Shown here in pieces: positions 9,510 through 21,900 of a stretch of 64,000 nt of DNA. Position 1 is the stretch's first letter, and every line of letters begins with the position of its first letter. Source of the stretch: Butyriboletus loyo (lineage: Eukaryota; Basidiomycota; Agaricomycetes; Boletales; Boletaceae); NCBI GenBank assembly GCA_038093515.1, contig JBBPSI010000085.1, positions 1-64,000 of the forward strand, read 5' to 3'. A model generated the notes under the pieces. The model was given only the letters and a program-made list of their open reading frames with translations. It searched no databases and was not told where the DNA came from. The position numbers and the translations under genes were made by a program.

Positions 9510-9854
9510 AAAGAACTAGATCTTCACCTTGCTTCTGCTTCTCAGCAGTAAAGCTGCCCTCCCCTCTTGCCCACCATTACCACCCCACACTCAAGACACG
9601 TCGGTCGCTCTTTCCACGTTCCATCCCCTGAACCGGAACCCATTGTCGTTGACAACCCGTCACCACCCCACTCCCCCAACCAACCAGACCCCAAACCCTC
9701 TTACCAACCCTCGTACCAGGGTCTAGGGCAAGAATCTGAGCAAGCACCCAACAACAACAACTACAACAGCGACTACCTTGACAGAACCCCCCACGTCTCT
9801 CACTCCCCATCCCCACCATATTATCCTCCCGCATCCTTCCCTAACGACGACAAA

Positions 9855-10850
9855 ATGTCGGAATGAAAAAACACCATCCCCAAGGACTTCTCTGGCTTGA
9901 ACGAGGATGCCTCCCAATGGCTCCTCACCATGCGCACATACTTCGACATGAACCAGACAGCGTTCCCAGATGACAAGTCGAAGATTGGGGCCCTCCTCAC
10001 CAAGATGAGCGAAGGGAAAGGAAAGACATTTTCCGAAGGTTGGATGAGTCTCAACCTCAACGGGAACCCCACGGAACATCAAAAGAAATTCACAACAGTC
10101 TGCGAGGACTTCGAAAGAGTCTTCCACCCCTTCGACGTAGGAGAAAGTGCCCGCATTGATCTGGGGAACCTCACCCAGAACAAGAGCAACTGCAAAGACA
10201 GGTACAACACCTATGTCACGGAGTTCCAGCTCCTCGCAGCCAAGTCAGGGATTTCTGATGAAAAGGCCTTGATAGAATGGTTCATCAGAGGTCTCGACCC
10301 CCGCCTCGCTGAGGCAGTCCTCTCCTGTGAGAAAGTCCCCACCACACTCCATGGATGGGCCAACAAAGCCTCCACCTTCCATGCACAGCATAAAAGGATT
10401 GACGACCTCCATGCTGGAAAAAGATATATCCCCACTTTCTCATCCTCCACCAAGGCCTCATCCAGCCAAAGGGACCATAATGCCATGGATGTCGACACCA
10501 TCCGACTTACTCCTGTACAATGTGCGGAGTACATGAAGCAGAACAAATGCTTCATATGCCACCAAGTCGGCTGCCGTTCGACCAACCATCCATGTCCCCC
10601 TCGCAACGGACAGAACTCTTGTAGCCCACCTCCTCGCCCTCCTTGCAACCCACAACACACACGTGCTGCCATCATCACACCCCCCACACCAAAGTCCTCC
10701 CCACTCATTGACTACCTGTCTGAGTTGAAAGGTCAAGGCACCCAACAGGACGATGTCCTGAATGTACTCAAGGCCTGCTTCAACGATGAAGAAGAGAAGT
10801 TGCCTGTTGCAACAGGAGTAGTGGCCGAAGCCTGGCCCAAGGATTTTTAG
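9855..10850 (+). pseudogene. gag of chromovirus B
   Basis: This is a capsid-type Gag (PEG10/Tf2-like), homologous to the D and E copies. The ATG at 9855 is followed at codon 4 by TGA, then the frame is open from 9867 to the TAG at 10848. A Cys/His motif CFICHQVGCRSTNH lies near 10548-10590. A conserved open extension of about 95 codons precedes the ATG (from about 9567) without an in-frame ATG. Confidence 0.82.
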
Positions 10851-13800
10851 AAGAGAGGGAAGTTTCAACATCTTCGCCTCTCCATGTAATCGCCCCTGTA
10901 GTACTATCAAATCCCCATGCACAATCTATTTGAGTCCCAGTGTCATTTTTGTGCATGAAGGGGGACAAATCGTCGACACATTTGCCCTGGTGGACAGTGG
11001 CACAAGCAGATGCTTCATAGACCAAGATCTAGTGAAGCGAAAGAGATTGCCGATGGAACGGCTACCCAAGCCACTCTGTGCGCAGAACGTGGATGGGTCC
11101 AACAACCAAGGAGGAGTCATTCAACACAAGGTCACCATCTCCATCAGGATTGGAGAAACTGAGGAAGAAAGGAGTTTTCTAGTCCTCAACATTGGAAAAG
11201 AAAATATGATCCTGGGATTGCCGTGGTTAAGAGAAGCCAACCCAGTAATAGATTGGGCCACCAGCCATATCGATCTCCCAGATCAAGTAAAGAAGCCCCA
11301 ACATGACTCACCTCGGGCAGTCGCTCAGCACTACCTAGTACAGTACCTGGACTTGGACCCAGACTCCAAGATCACCAAGCTCTGGAAGAAGCGAGTAGAT
11401 GCTTCAGCAAGGGAAGCTTACCCTGTCAGAAAAGCCACCATCGCCACAGAAATCGCCTCCCAGGCCATCAAAGAGAAAGCTGTTCTCCCAACCCCATTCG
11501 CCGCTTTTGTGGACATTTTTGACAAAAAGAACACCAAAGAGTTACCCCTGTCCAGGTCTTTTGACCACACCATCGACTTAGACAAAGACTTTGTACCCAA
11601 AGTCACTAAGGTCTATCCCTTGAACCCGAAGGAGTCTGAGGCGTGCAAGGCCTTTGTCAAGGAACACCTCAAGTCTGGGAAGATTACCCCTTCCAAATCT
11701 CCTCAAGCAGCCCCCTTCTTCTTCGTGTCCAAAAAGGATGGTTCGCTATGCCCCTGTCAGGACTACTGGTACCTGAACTCCCACATGGTCAAGAACACCT
11801 ACCCTCTCCCTCTCATCTCTGACCTCGTCAACCATCTCAAAGGGTTGAAAGTCTTCACCAAAATGGATATTCGCTGGGGATACAACAATATCCTCATCAA
11901 GCCGAATGACTGCTGGAAGGTGGCGTTCATCACTCCCCAAGGCTTGTTTGAACCAACGGTAATGTTCTTTGGACTATGCAATTCCCCTGCCACATTTCAG
12001 GCACTGATGGATCACATCTTCGGTGACCTCATGGCCAAAGGATGGCTGATCATTTATATGGACGACCTTCTAATCCATTCCACCACTGCCAAAGAGCATG
12101 AAGCATGAACTATCTGAGTCCTGAAGAGACTACGGGAACATAAGCTGTTCCTTAAATTGGAGAAATGCTCGTTCGACAATGAAGAAGTAGAGTACCTTGG
12201 AATGATGGTCTGAGAAGGGCAGGTCAAGATGGACCCCACCAAACTGAAAGCGATTCGCGAGTGGAACCCCCCTACCTTGGTAAAAGCAGTCAGATCCTTC
12301 ATAGGATTCTGCAACTTCTACCAACGGTTCATTCAAGACTTCTCCCACATTGCAAAGCTGCTACATGACCTGACTAAGAAAGACACCCCATGGGCCTGGA
12401 CCCCCGCTTGTGAAAAAGCATTTCAAGCAATCAAGTAGTCGTTCCTGCACCAACCCATCCTCTCCATGCCTGACGTCACAAAACCATTCACGGTCATGAC
12501 AGATGCCTCCCTCACCGCCACTGGAGCAGTCCTCATGCAGAAGGATGTCAATGGCAACTTACACCCCTGTGCCTACCTATCAAAGACTCTCTCTCCTGCT
12601 GAACACAACTATGACATCTACGATCGGGAGTTGCTTGTGGTCATCCATGCCTTGGAAGAATGGTGACACTACCTTCGGAGTACCAGTCACCAAGTAGAGG
12701 TTCTCACTGACCACAAGAACCTTACCTACTTCTGACAACCCAACAAACTGTCTTGACGACAAGCACGATGGTTAATGTTCCTACAGGACTTTGACCTATT
12801 CTTTCATCACATCCTGGGCATGCAGATGGGGCCCATGGATGCCCTATCCCGATGAGACGATGTTGATACTTCCGCTGACAACCAGGAAGTCACTCTCCTC
12901 CCTGAGAACCTATTCACCAGGAAGATCGACCTGGCCCTGGCAGAAAAGATCGCTGCCTCTTCTCCCAGTGACCCCATGATTAAACAATGCATGCAGGCCC
13001 TCTACAAATATTCCCCCCTCTTTCCCAAAATGAATACAGGTAACTGGGACTTTGACGGCAAAGAGCTATATTTCCGGAAGAAATGGTACATTCTGGAAGC
13101 TGCTTGTATTGACCTTGTACGATCCCTACACGAAAGTCCTGCTGGAGGTCATGGTGGAATCTTCCACACCCAGAACCTGGTGCAGCAGGATTATTGGTGG
13201 CCCGGCATGGCCAACCTTGTTTGTTGCTTCATCTCAGGTTGCGCCATCTGCCAAGCACACAAGGTAAACACCCATCCCACCATCCCACCTCTCTCTCCCT
13301 TGGCCAGCGTGGCCTCTCGCCCTTTTGAGCAGGTCTCTGTCGACCTCATTACCAGCCTCCCTCCTTCCCTGGGTTATGATTCAGTCATGGTCGTGGTAGA
13401 CCATGGGCTTACAAAGGGGGTAATTTATTCCCCTTGCAACAAGGACATTGATGTGGCAGGAGTTGCTAAACTATTTTTCAAAACCGTCTTCCTCCGATTC
13501 AGCCTCCACTCCCGTTGCATCTCTGACTGTGGCCCTCAGTTCACCTCTGCCTTCGCCAGAGAACTCGCAAGGCTCCTTGACTACGACCTCGCCCTCTCCT
13601 CCGCATACCACCCTCAGACTGATGGTGAAACCAAACGAGTCAACCAAGAGCTGGAAACGTACCTAAGAATTTTCTGTGATGGTCACCCGGAACAATGGGC
13701 CAAACTACTTCCCATGGCTGAGTTTTCCCACAACTCGATGACTCACTCCTCGACCAACGTGACTCCCTTCTCCCTGATGGTTGGATATGAGCCGAGGTCT

Positions 13801-14391
13801 TATCCTCCAATTGGAAAGACATTCCTCCCTGCCCTCGAGTCCAGGCTTTCAGAACTCACAGGAGTCCAAATGGAAGCCCTGGAAGCACACGAAAAGGCAC
13901 AACGATTGATGAAGGAACGGATCTCTTCCAAGTTCCGTCCATGGAAGACAGGAGATAAGGTTTGGCTCGAAGGGCGTAACCTGAGACTCAGGTACCCGTC
14001 AAAGAAGCTCACCCCAAGACAGGAAGGACCATTCGAGATCGCACAGGTTGTCTCCCCTGTGGCATACAGACTCTGATTACCACCGACCTGGAAGATCCAT
14101 GACGTCTTCCATGCATCACTCCTGACTCCTTATCGTGAAACTGCAGAGCATGGCCCAAATTTCACCAACCCTCCTCCAGAAGAAATAGACGGAGATGAAG
14201 AATATGAGATCGATAAGATCTTATCGCATCGTGGATCCAAGGGACGCCGCCAATTCCTGGTCTCCTGGAAAGGATACTCCACAGCGGAGAACACTTGGGA
14301 ACCAAACAGGAACCTGGTCCATGTGCAGGCCTTGCTCAAGGCTTATAAGCTGCGCCACCCCAAGGATTTTCCCTCCCCATCTTCGCAGTAA
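10844..14391 (+). pseudogene. pol of chromovirus B (PR-RT-RNaseH-IN-chromodomain)
   Basis: Pol overlaps the gag end in the -1 frame. The protease ALVDSGTSRCF is near 10985, RT with YMDDLLIHS near 12055-12080, RNase H near 12480-12800, integrase with HH-CC and D,D,E near 13100-13680, and the C-terminal chromodomain near 14170-14330. Stops occur at 12106, 12211, 12436, 12664, 12733 and others, several at positions where element E has CGA or CGC arginine codons. It is inactive. Confidence 0.88.
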
Positions 14392-14398
14392 AACAAAG

Positions 14399-15637
14399 AT
14401 GGCTATTCCCCCCACTGAAAACAACACCCCGCTCCCAGCTCAACCCCCCGTCTGCTCTTCACACCTCCCAGTCTCCTCTCGTCATGTCCTCTATGCCACT
14501 GTCCTCGAAAACCCCGTCGCTATGTATGCTCTTGAGCAACGTATGGATTTCACTGGAGACTATGTCCTCCACACCCTCGCCAGCCTTTACCGCTCCTACG
14601 CCCTTGCTCGCACCGTCCACACCCGCCTCTGCCCTGACAACCAACCACCTGTGTATGCCACCGCCCTGGAGACCTCCCTGATGGAGGCTAGGGGGTACAC
14701 CCTGGACATCCTTCATGCTGAAGGGTTCGGGTACGTTGTGGACCAACTCCTCCCAGGCATTCTTGCGCCCATCCTCTGCCCCATCCTCGTCGCCCTTGCC
14801 CCTCATGAGAGGGAGTTTTATTTTCAGTCCAACGATCACATTGGGTTCCTCTGCCCCACCACTCACAGCCCCAATCCCCCTCCTCGTCCTGCCGCGGAAG
14901 GATCTCCTCCACCTGTACCTGTTCCAGCGCCATCCACTAGAGATTCTCCTGCGACCACCCTGGTAGCCGACTCCTTGCATGAGACCACTGGCGAGTCCTT
15001 AGAGTCCTTTCAGACCGATGTCGACGAGCCCCAGGTCACTCGTCAACACTCCCCTCTACCGCCTCGAACTGTGCGTCGCCAACCTTGCCAGGTGCTTCTC
15101 CAGGTTGGAGCTATCCCTGGGTCGGTCACCCTCACTGCCGCAGGAAGGAGGATCACCAACAGAGCCGTATGTTCCATCACCCCCCAGCCATCCACTCGTT
15201 GAGGGACCCCTGCCATCCAGCTCATCCCTTGGGTCTCCTCCCCCCTCGCCCCAGCTGCTGGTTCTTCCAACTCCTCGTATGGAGCACCACCCCCCTACCT
15301 CGCCAATCACAGCACTCGTGATGCCCCCATCGTCCTTGACGACAGATCCCCTGTCAGCAGCCCTCACCCTACTCGACCTCACCTCGTCTGCCCACAACTT
15401 TGCTTTGAGTGCAGCACTGTTGGCCATTTCCATAGGGAATGCCCCAACTACACATGTCCCTTCTGTCACCACATTGCCCCAGGTCATATTCAGGAGTTTT
15501 GTCCCGAACGAGTTTGCGGTCTCTGCGGTGCCATTGGCCATATTGTTGCCAACTGCACCTTTTGGGATGACATCTGGGCAGATCTCAATGCCGATGATGC
15601 TTACGACTATGACGTCAATGAGGGAGCATCCCAGTGA
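14399..15637 (+). pseudogene. ORF3 of chromovirus B (zinc-knuckle accessory protein)
   Basis: This is homologous to the 412-residue ORF3 of E. The frame is open from ATG 14399 to a stop at 15200-15202, where E has an arginine codon, and then continues to the natural stop at 15637 with the zinc-knuckle region. Its function is unknown; the three C-terminal CCHC knuckles suggest nucleic-acid binding. Confidence 0.75.
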
Positions 15638-15688
15638 AGGGGTCTTGGAAGTAGTGGAGTCAGAGCCTCCACCATGGGAAGGGGGTAA

Positions 15689-16927
15689 TGTTACGGTAGT
15701 GGACTACCTTTTTTCTCCTTTACCGTTTGGACTACCATTTTCCCCTAGGCTTCGCCTATTGTTCTTTGAATGGTGCGACTGTTCCGCTTAGTCATCATTT
15801 CCTGCGCACGGACGCCGTTTCCTTCATACTCAAGAAGCTTCTAGAGTATTCCTGTTACAGTTTTACCCCTAAGCATACCCCGCCACTCGTTTTCCCATGC
15901 TCACGCGTCCCCGCCGCCCCCGCTGTCTTGCGATGCCGCCCATCGCCCGCTCCCCAGTCGCCTAGTGGACGTTATCCACTTCCCCGGTCGTTCCTGCAAG
16001 TCTCAGTGTCGCTACACTGAGATAGCCCCTGTCTTGTCGCCCCGTCGGGCCGGACCCACAGCTGAGCTGTCGCGTCCTCTATTTCTTTAACCAATGACAT
16101 TTGTTACATCACGTGACTAGCACGTGACTAGATTACGACGCGTCAGTACCTTCGCGTCGAGACCCGTATCCAAGGGCTCCGCCGTTCGCGCACCCTTCGC
16201 CCTGTGGGGCTCACCTCGAGGACATCGTCACTTCGCCTTCCGCTCTTCCTATTCGTTGACGATGTCGCCTTCTTACTCGGAGCTTCGCTCCCTCGTTACC
16301 GGCACTTTGCCGCTTCTCCATTCGCCGCTATGACTCGGACAGACTCATAGCCCTTTGCCCTTCGCTGCCACGCACAGCTCGGTCTGTGCACGATACCCAG
16401 TAGTATATATACGAGTACTTAGAGAAGTACAGACTCTTTAGCTAATTCTACGCATCTACCAAGTGCCTAGCAATCTAGCTTATACCCCATCTGCCGATAG
16501 AGCCGATAAGCTTCAGCTCGATCTCGTCTGGTCGCCACCTTACGACATCTCGCCGACACTTGCTCTGCAGAAGCCCGATAGCGTCGTCTACGCGAGTCAG
16601 CCATCTTCCCGATTAGGCTCGAGCCCCTATTCAAGCGCTCGCTGCTAGTTGTTTCGCACTCCAGCGTAACAATTCCTTTCTCATTTGTCTTTTGACTCTC
16701 ACGACCCGATTGGGGACATGGTCTGTGTGCAGACCCTTGTAGTATATAAACCCAACCTTTGTACAGTTGTAACTTATCTAGTTCCATGCAGTCATCTGCT
16801 AGCAATTAGTTTCACTCCAGACTCTTAGTGCGCGCACTAAGACATAGTCTGAGAACTGTCTCCAAAGAGTCCCACGGCTACTCCAGAGTGCCACCTAGTG
16901 TTCTAGTTGTTAGTGCCCAGCGTAACA
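15689..16927 (+). repeat. 3' LTR of chromovirus B, split by a solo LTR
   Basis: The pieces 15689-15852 and 16677-16927 together match the 5' LTR. The interrupting A-type LTR has duplication ATTCC. A polypurine tract GGGAAGGGGG lies immediately upstream. Confidence 0.9.
15853..16671 (+). repeat. Solo LTR, family A, inside the 3' LTR of B
   Basis: An 819-bp TG...CA unit with perfect duplication ATTCC (15848-15852 and 16672-16676). It is the deepest nesting level seen: Tc1, then C, then B, then this LTR. Confidence 0.93.
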
Positions 16928-16932
16928 ATATG

Positions 16933-17175
16933 GCTGACTCCACCGCAAAGCCCACAGACCCGTTTGGGGCAAAACTCCTGAATATGACCTGGGGCAATCT
17001 GGTGACAGAAGAGACAGGTATAATTGGGACATTCATGGCGGAAGTGTCCAATGGTCCCACACTCAAAACAGAGTTGGGGGCAGATGAGGCAAGGTTGAGA
17101 AGGGCCAGGGCTGGCCCCAGGGGATCTGTCATCCAGGATAATAGGGATGGCATGGGTGGCATGGGTGGCGAGATA
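16933..17175 (-). pseudogene. ORF3 of chromovirus C, zinc-knuckle piece
   Basis: On the minus strand it encodes CFECGTIGHFRHEC and CLFCHQIAPGHIQEFC and the start of a third knuckle, CGLCGGVSHIV. It is bounded by elements B (16932) and D (17176), both inserted in this ORF. Confidence 0.82.
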
Positions 17176-17180
17176 CACAG

Positions 17181-17606
17181 TGTTACGCTGGGCGCTAACA
17201 ATCAGAACAGCGAGGAGGCACTCTGGAGTGGCCTCGAGACTCGGGAGACGATTCTGGGCGAAGTCTCAGACTATGTCTTAGTGCGCACACTAAGAGTCTG
17301 GAAGTGAACTAATTGCTAGCAGATTGCTGCGTAGAACTAGATAGTGTACATGGTGTAAAGGCCGAGCCTTTATACTACTGGGGTCTGCGCACAGACCATG
17401 TTCCTAATCGAGACGCGAGAAGGAAACTACAAATGCGGAAGGAATATTCCAGAAGATTCCGGAGTATGAAAGAAAGCGCGTCCGTGCGCGAGAAGTGATG
17501 ACTAAGTAGGAACGGTTGTTACCGTTCAAGTGGAACTAGCAAAAGGCTAGGTGAATGTAACAGTCCCAACGGTAATGGAGAGAAAAAGTAGACCACTACC
17601 GTAACA
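17181..17606 (-). repeat. 3' LTR of chromovirus D
   Basis: 426 bp, same family as the LTRs of E. It keeps the CpG form at each of the sites that differ from its partner at 24674-25099. Confidence 0.92.
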
Positions 17607-17657
17607 TTACCCCCTTCCCATGGTGGAGACTCCGACTCCACAACTTGAATGCTCCCT

Positions 17658-18896
17658 TCACTGAGACTCCCCCTCGTTGACGTCGTAGTCGTAAGCATCA
17701 TTGGCATTGAAATCTGCCCAGACGTCATCCCGGAATGTGCAGTTGGCGACGATATGGCCAACGGCACCGCAGAGGCCGCATACCCATTCTGGGCAAAACT
17801 CCTGAATATGACCCGGGGCAATGCGGTGACAGAAGGGGCAGGTGTAGTTGGGGCACTCCCTACGAAAGTGGCCGACGGTGCCACATTCGAAGCAAAGTTG
17901 CGGGCGGACGAGGCGAGGTCGAGCAGGGTGAGGGCTGCCGACAGGGGATCTGTCGTCGAGGACGATGGGGGCATCACGAGTCCCGTGATTGGCGAGGTAG
18001 GGGGGCGGGGCTCCATATGAGGAGTTGGAAGAACCAGCCACTGCGGCGACGGGGGAGGTGACTCGAGGGATGAGCTGGATAGCGGGGGTTCCACGACGGG
18101 TGGACGGTTGGGGGGTGACGGAACGAAAGGCCCTATTGGCGATCCTTCTTCCTGCGGCGGTGAGGGTGACCGATCCCGGGACAGATCCAACCTGGAGAAG
18201 CGTCTGGCGAGGTTGGCGACGCACAGTTCGAGGCGGTAGAGGGGAGTGTCGACGAGCGACCTGGGGCTCATCGACGTCGGTCCGAAAGGACTCCAATGAC
18301 TCGCCGGTGGTCTCACGGGAAGAGTCTGCTACCAACGTGGTCGCAGGAGAATCTCTTGTGGATGGCGCTGGAATAGGTAGTGGCGGAGGAGATCCTTCCG
18401 CGGCAGGACGAGGAGGGGGATTGGGGCCGCGAGCGGTGGGGCGAAGAAACCCAATCCTGTCGTTGGACTGAAAATAAAACTCTCTCTCCCTAGGAGCGAG
18501 AGCAACGAGGATGGGGCGGAGGACAGGGGCGAGAATGCCCGGGAGAAGTTGATCCACGACGTACCCGAACCCTTCTGCGTGAAGGATGTCCAAGGTGTAC
18601 CCCCTAGCCTCCATCAAGGAGGTCTCTAGGGCGGTGGCGTATACAGGCGGTTGGTTGTCGGGGCAGAGGCGGGTGTGGACGGTGCGGGCGAGGGCGTAGG
18701 AGCGGTAGAGTGAAGCGAGGGTACGGAGAACGTAGTCTCCAGTGAAATCCATACGTTGCTCGAGAGCATACGTAGCGACGGGGTTTTCTAGAACGGCGGC
18801 GTAAAGGACGCGGCGGGAGGAAACTGGGAGACGAGAAGAGCGGACGGGGGGTTGAGCCGGGAGCGGGGCATTGTTTTCAGCAGGAGGAATGGCCAT
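17658..18896 (-). CDS. ORF3 of chromovirus D (zinc-knuckle accessory protein)
   Basis: This intact frame of 412 codons lies between pol and the 3' LTR. The N-terminal 150 residues are compact and conserved among copies (LEQRMDFTGDYVLRTLASLY region). A long Pro/Ser/Arg-rich linker follows, and residues about 325-390 hold three CCHC-type knuckles, CFECGTVGHFRREC, CPFCHRIAPGHIQEFC and CGLCGAVGHIVANC, then an acidic tail. Such an ORF downstream of pol is not part of the standard Ty3/gypsy plan. I do not recognise a named family; nucleic-acid binding is inferred from the knuckles. An overlapping frame (18316-17519) is also open. Confidence 0.8.
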   Translation of the reverse strand: MAIPPAENNAPLPAQPPVRSSRLPVSSRRVLYAAVLENPVATYALEQRMDFTGDYVLRTLASLYRSYALARTVHTRLCPDNQPPVYATALETSLMEARGYTLDILHAEGFGYVVDQLLPGILAPVLRPILVALAPREREFYFQSNDRIGFLRPTARGPNPPPRPAAEGSPPPLPIPAPSTRDSPATTLVADSSRETTGESLESFRTDVDEPQVARRHSPLPPRTVRRQPRQTLLQVGSVPGSVTLTAAGRRIANRAFRSVTPQPSTRRGTPAIQLIPRVTSPVAAVAGSSNSSYGAPPPYLANHGTRDAPIVLDDRSPVGSPHPARPRLVRPQLCFECGTVGHFRRECPNYTCPFCHRIAPGHIQEFCPEWVCGLCGAVGHIVANCTFRDDVWADFNANDAYDYDVNEGESQ

Positions 18897-18905
18897 TTTC
18901 GAGTT

Positions 18906-21900
18906 TTACTGCGAAGATGGGGAGGGAAAGTCCTTGGGGTGGCGCAGCTTATAAGCCTTGAGCAAGGCCTGCGCATGGACCAGGTTCCCGTTTGGTTCCC
19001 AGGTGTTTTCTGCTGCGGAGTACCCTTTCCAGGACACCAGGAACTGACGGCGTCCCTTGGAGCCGCGATGGGACAAGATCCGATCGATCTCGTATTCTTC
19101 ATCTCCGTCTATTTCTTCCGGCGGAGGGTTTGTGAAATTCGGACCATGTTCCACAGTTTCGCGATAAGGAGTCAGCAATGACGCATGGAAGACGTCATGG
19201 ATCTTCCAGGTCGGCGGTAATCGGAGCCTGTACGCCACAGGGGAGATAACCTGTGCGATCTCGAACGGTCCTTCCCGTCTTGGGGCGAGCTTCTTCGACG
19301 GGTACCTGAGTCGAAGGTTGCGCCCTTCGAGCCAAACCTTATCGCCTGTCTTCCACGGACGGAACTTGGACGAGATCCGTTCCTTCATCAATCGCCGTGC
19401 CTTCTCGTGGGCTTCCAGTGCCTCCGTTCGGGCTCCCGTGAGTTCCGAGAGTCTGGACTCGAGGGCGGGAAGGAAGGTTTTTCCGATTGGAGGATAGGAC
19501 CTCGGCTCATAGCCGACCATGAGGGAGAAAGGGGTCACATTGGTCGAAGAGTGGGTCATCGAGTTGTGGGAGAACTCGGCCATAGGAAGGAGTTCAGCCC
19601 ATCGTTCGGGATGACCATCGCAGAAGATTCGGAGATACGTTTCTAACTCCTGGTTGACCCGTTCGGTTTCTCCATCAGTCTGGGGGTGATATGTGGAAGA
19701 GAGGGCGAGATCGTAGTCGAGGAGTCTTGCGAGCTCTCTGGCGAAGGCGGATGCGAATTGAGGACCTCTGTCCGAGATGCATCGGGAGTGTAGGCCGAAG
19801 CGGAGGAAGACGGTTTTGAAAAATAACTTGGCGACTCCTGCCGCGTCGATGTCTTTGTTGCAAGGGGAATAAATTACCCCCTTCGTAAGCCCATGGTCTA
19901 CCACGACCATGACTGAATCATAACCCAAAGAGGGAGGGAGGCCGGTGATGAGGTCGACCGAGACCTGCTCAAAAGGACGAGAGGCCACGCTGGCCAGAGG
20001 GGTGAGAGGGGGCATGGTGGGGTGAGTATTAACCTTATGCGCCTGACATACGGCGCAGCCAGAAACGAAGCGGCAGACCAGATTAGCCATGCCTGGCCAC
20101 CAGTAATCCCTTTGCACCAGGTTCTGGGTGCGAAAGATACCACCATGACCTCCAGCGGGGCTTTCGTGTAAGGATCGGATGAGGTCGACTCGTGCCGCCT
20201 CGGGGATGTAGCGTTTCTTGCGGAAATACAGCTCTTTGCCGTCGAAGTCCCAATCCCCAGCATTCATTTTGGGGAAGAGGGGGGAGTCTTCGTAGAGAGC
20301 CTGCATGCACCGCTTGATCATAGGGTCGCTGGGGGTGGAGGCGGCGATCTTTTCTGCGAGTGCAACATCGATTTTCCTGGCGAACAGGTTTTCGGGGAGA
20401 AGGGTGACCTCCTGGTTGTCGGCGGAGGTGTCAATGTCGTCTCGTCGGGATAGGGCATCTGCGGGGCCCATCTGAGTTCCGGGAATGTGGTGGAAGTGCA
20501 GGTCAAAATCCTGCAGGAACATGAGCCAGCGGGCTTGCCGGCGGGACAACTTGTTGGGTTGGCGAAAGTAAGTGAGATTCTTGTGGTCAGTGAGAATCTC
20601 CACTTGGTGACCAGTACCGCGCAGGTAGTGTCGCCACTCTTCCAGTGCATGAATGACCGCGAGCAACTCGCGATCATAGATGTCGTAATTGCGCTCCGCA
20701 GGCGAGAGCGTCTTTGACAGGTAAGCGCAAGGATGTAAGTCACCATTGACATCCTTCTGCATGAGCACTGCTCCCGTGGCAGTGAGGGAGGCATCCGTCA
20801 TGACAGCAAACGGCTTCGTGACGTCGGGCATGGAGAGAACGGGTTGTCATAGGAACGACTGCTTGATTGCTTGGAACGCTTGTTCACAAGCCGGAGTCCA
20901 GGCCCAGGGGGAATTCTTCTTGGTCAGGTCGTGCAACGGCTTCGCGATATGAGAGAAGTCCTGTATGAACCTGCGGTAGAAATTGCAGAACCCAATAAAG
21001 GACCTGACTGCTTTCACTGAGGTCGGGGGGTTCCATTCGCGAATGGCTTTTAACTTGGTAGGGTCCATCTTGACTTGGCCTTCTCGAACCATCATTCCGA
21101 GGTACTCTACTTCCTCGGCGTCAAACGAACACTTCTCGAGTTTGAGGAAGAGTTTGTGTTCTCGAAGTCTTTCCAGTACACGGATTGTGTGGGCCTCGTG
21201 CTCGGCGGTGGTGGCAGAATGGATTAGGAGATCATCCATGTAGATAATGAGCCATCCTTCAGCCATGAGGTCGCCGAAGATGTGGTCCATCAGAGCCTGG
21301 AACGTGGCTGGGGAATTGCAAAGTCCAAAGAACATCACGGTGGGCTCGAACAGCCCTTGGGGAGTGATGAAGGCTGCCTTCCAGCGGTCATTCGGTTTGA
21401 TGAGGACGTTGTTATATCCCCAGCGGATATCCATCTTGGTGAAGATCTTCGATCCCTTGAGACGGTCGACGAGGTCGGAGATGAGAGGGAGGGGGTAGGC
21501 GTTTTTGACTGTATGGGAGTTCAGGTACCGGTAGTCCTGACAGGGGCGTAGCGAGCCATCTTTCTTGGATACGAAGAAGAAAGGGGCGGCTTGAGGGGAC
21601 TTGGAGGGAGTGATCTTTCCCGACTTGAGGTGTTCTTCGACGAACGCCTTACATGCCTCTGATTCTTTCGGGTTCAGAGGATAGACCTTAGCGACTTTGG
21701 GTACGAAGTCTTTGTCGAGGTCAATGGCATGGTCGAACGACCTGGACGGGGTAGCTCCTTGGTGTTCTTCTTGTCAAAAATGTCCGCGAAGGATTTGAAT
21801 GGGGTTGGGAGAACTGCTTTCTCCTTGACGGCCTGGGCGGCGATTTCAGTGGCGATGGTTGCCTTTCGGATAGGGTAAGCTTCCCTTGCTGAAGCGTCTA

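Larger units (their letters stand above)
9096..16927 (+). mobile_element. Chromovirus B (full length, defective)
   Basis: Its LTRs are at 9096-9509 and 15689-16927, the latter split by a solo LTR. The perfect 5-bp duplication is ATATG (9091-9095 and 16928-16932), and it inserted into the third zinc knuckle of ORF3 of element C. Gag, pol and ORF3 are all present in order but carry many stops, most explainable as CGA-to-TGA changes. Without the solo LTR it is about 7,008 bp. Confidence 0.92.

Noticed and set aside
18025..18471. Plus-strand frames opposite ORF3 of D (also 41222-40809 and 14980-14459)
   Set aside because: They are antisense shadows of ORF3, caused by its Pro/Arg-rich codon use.
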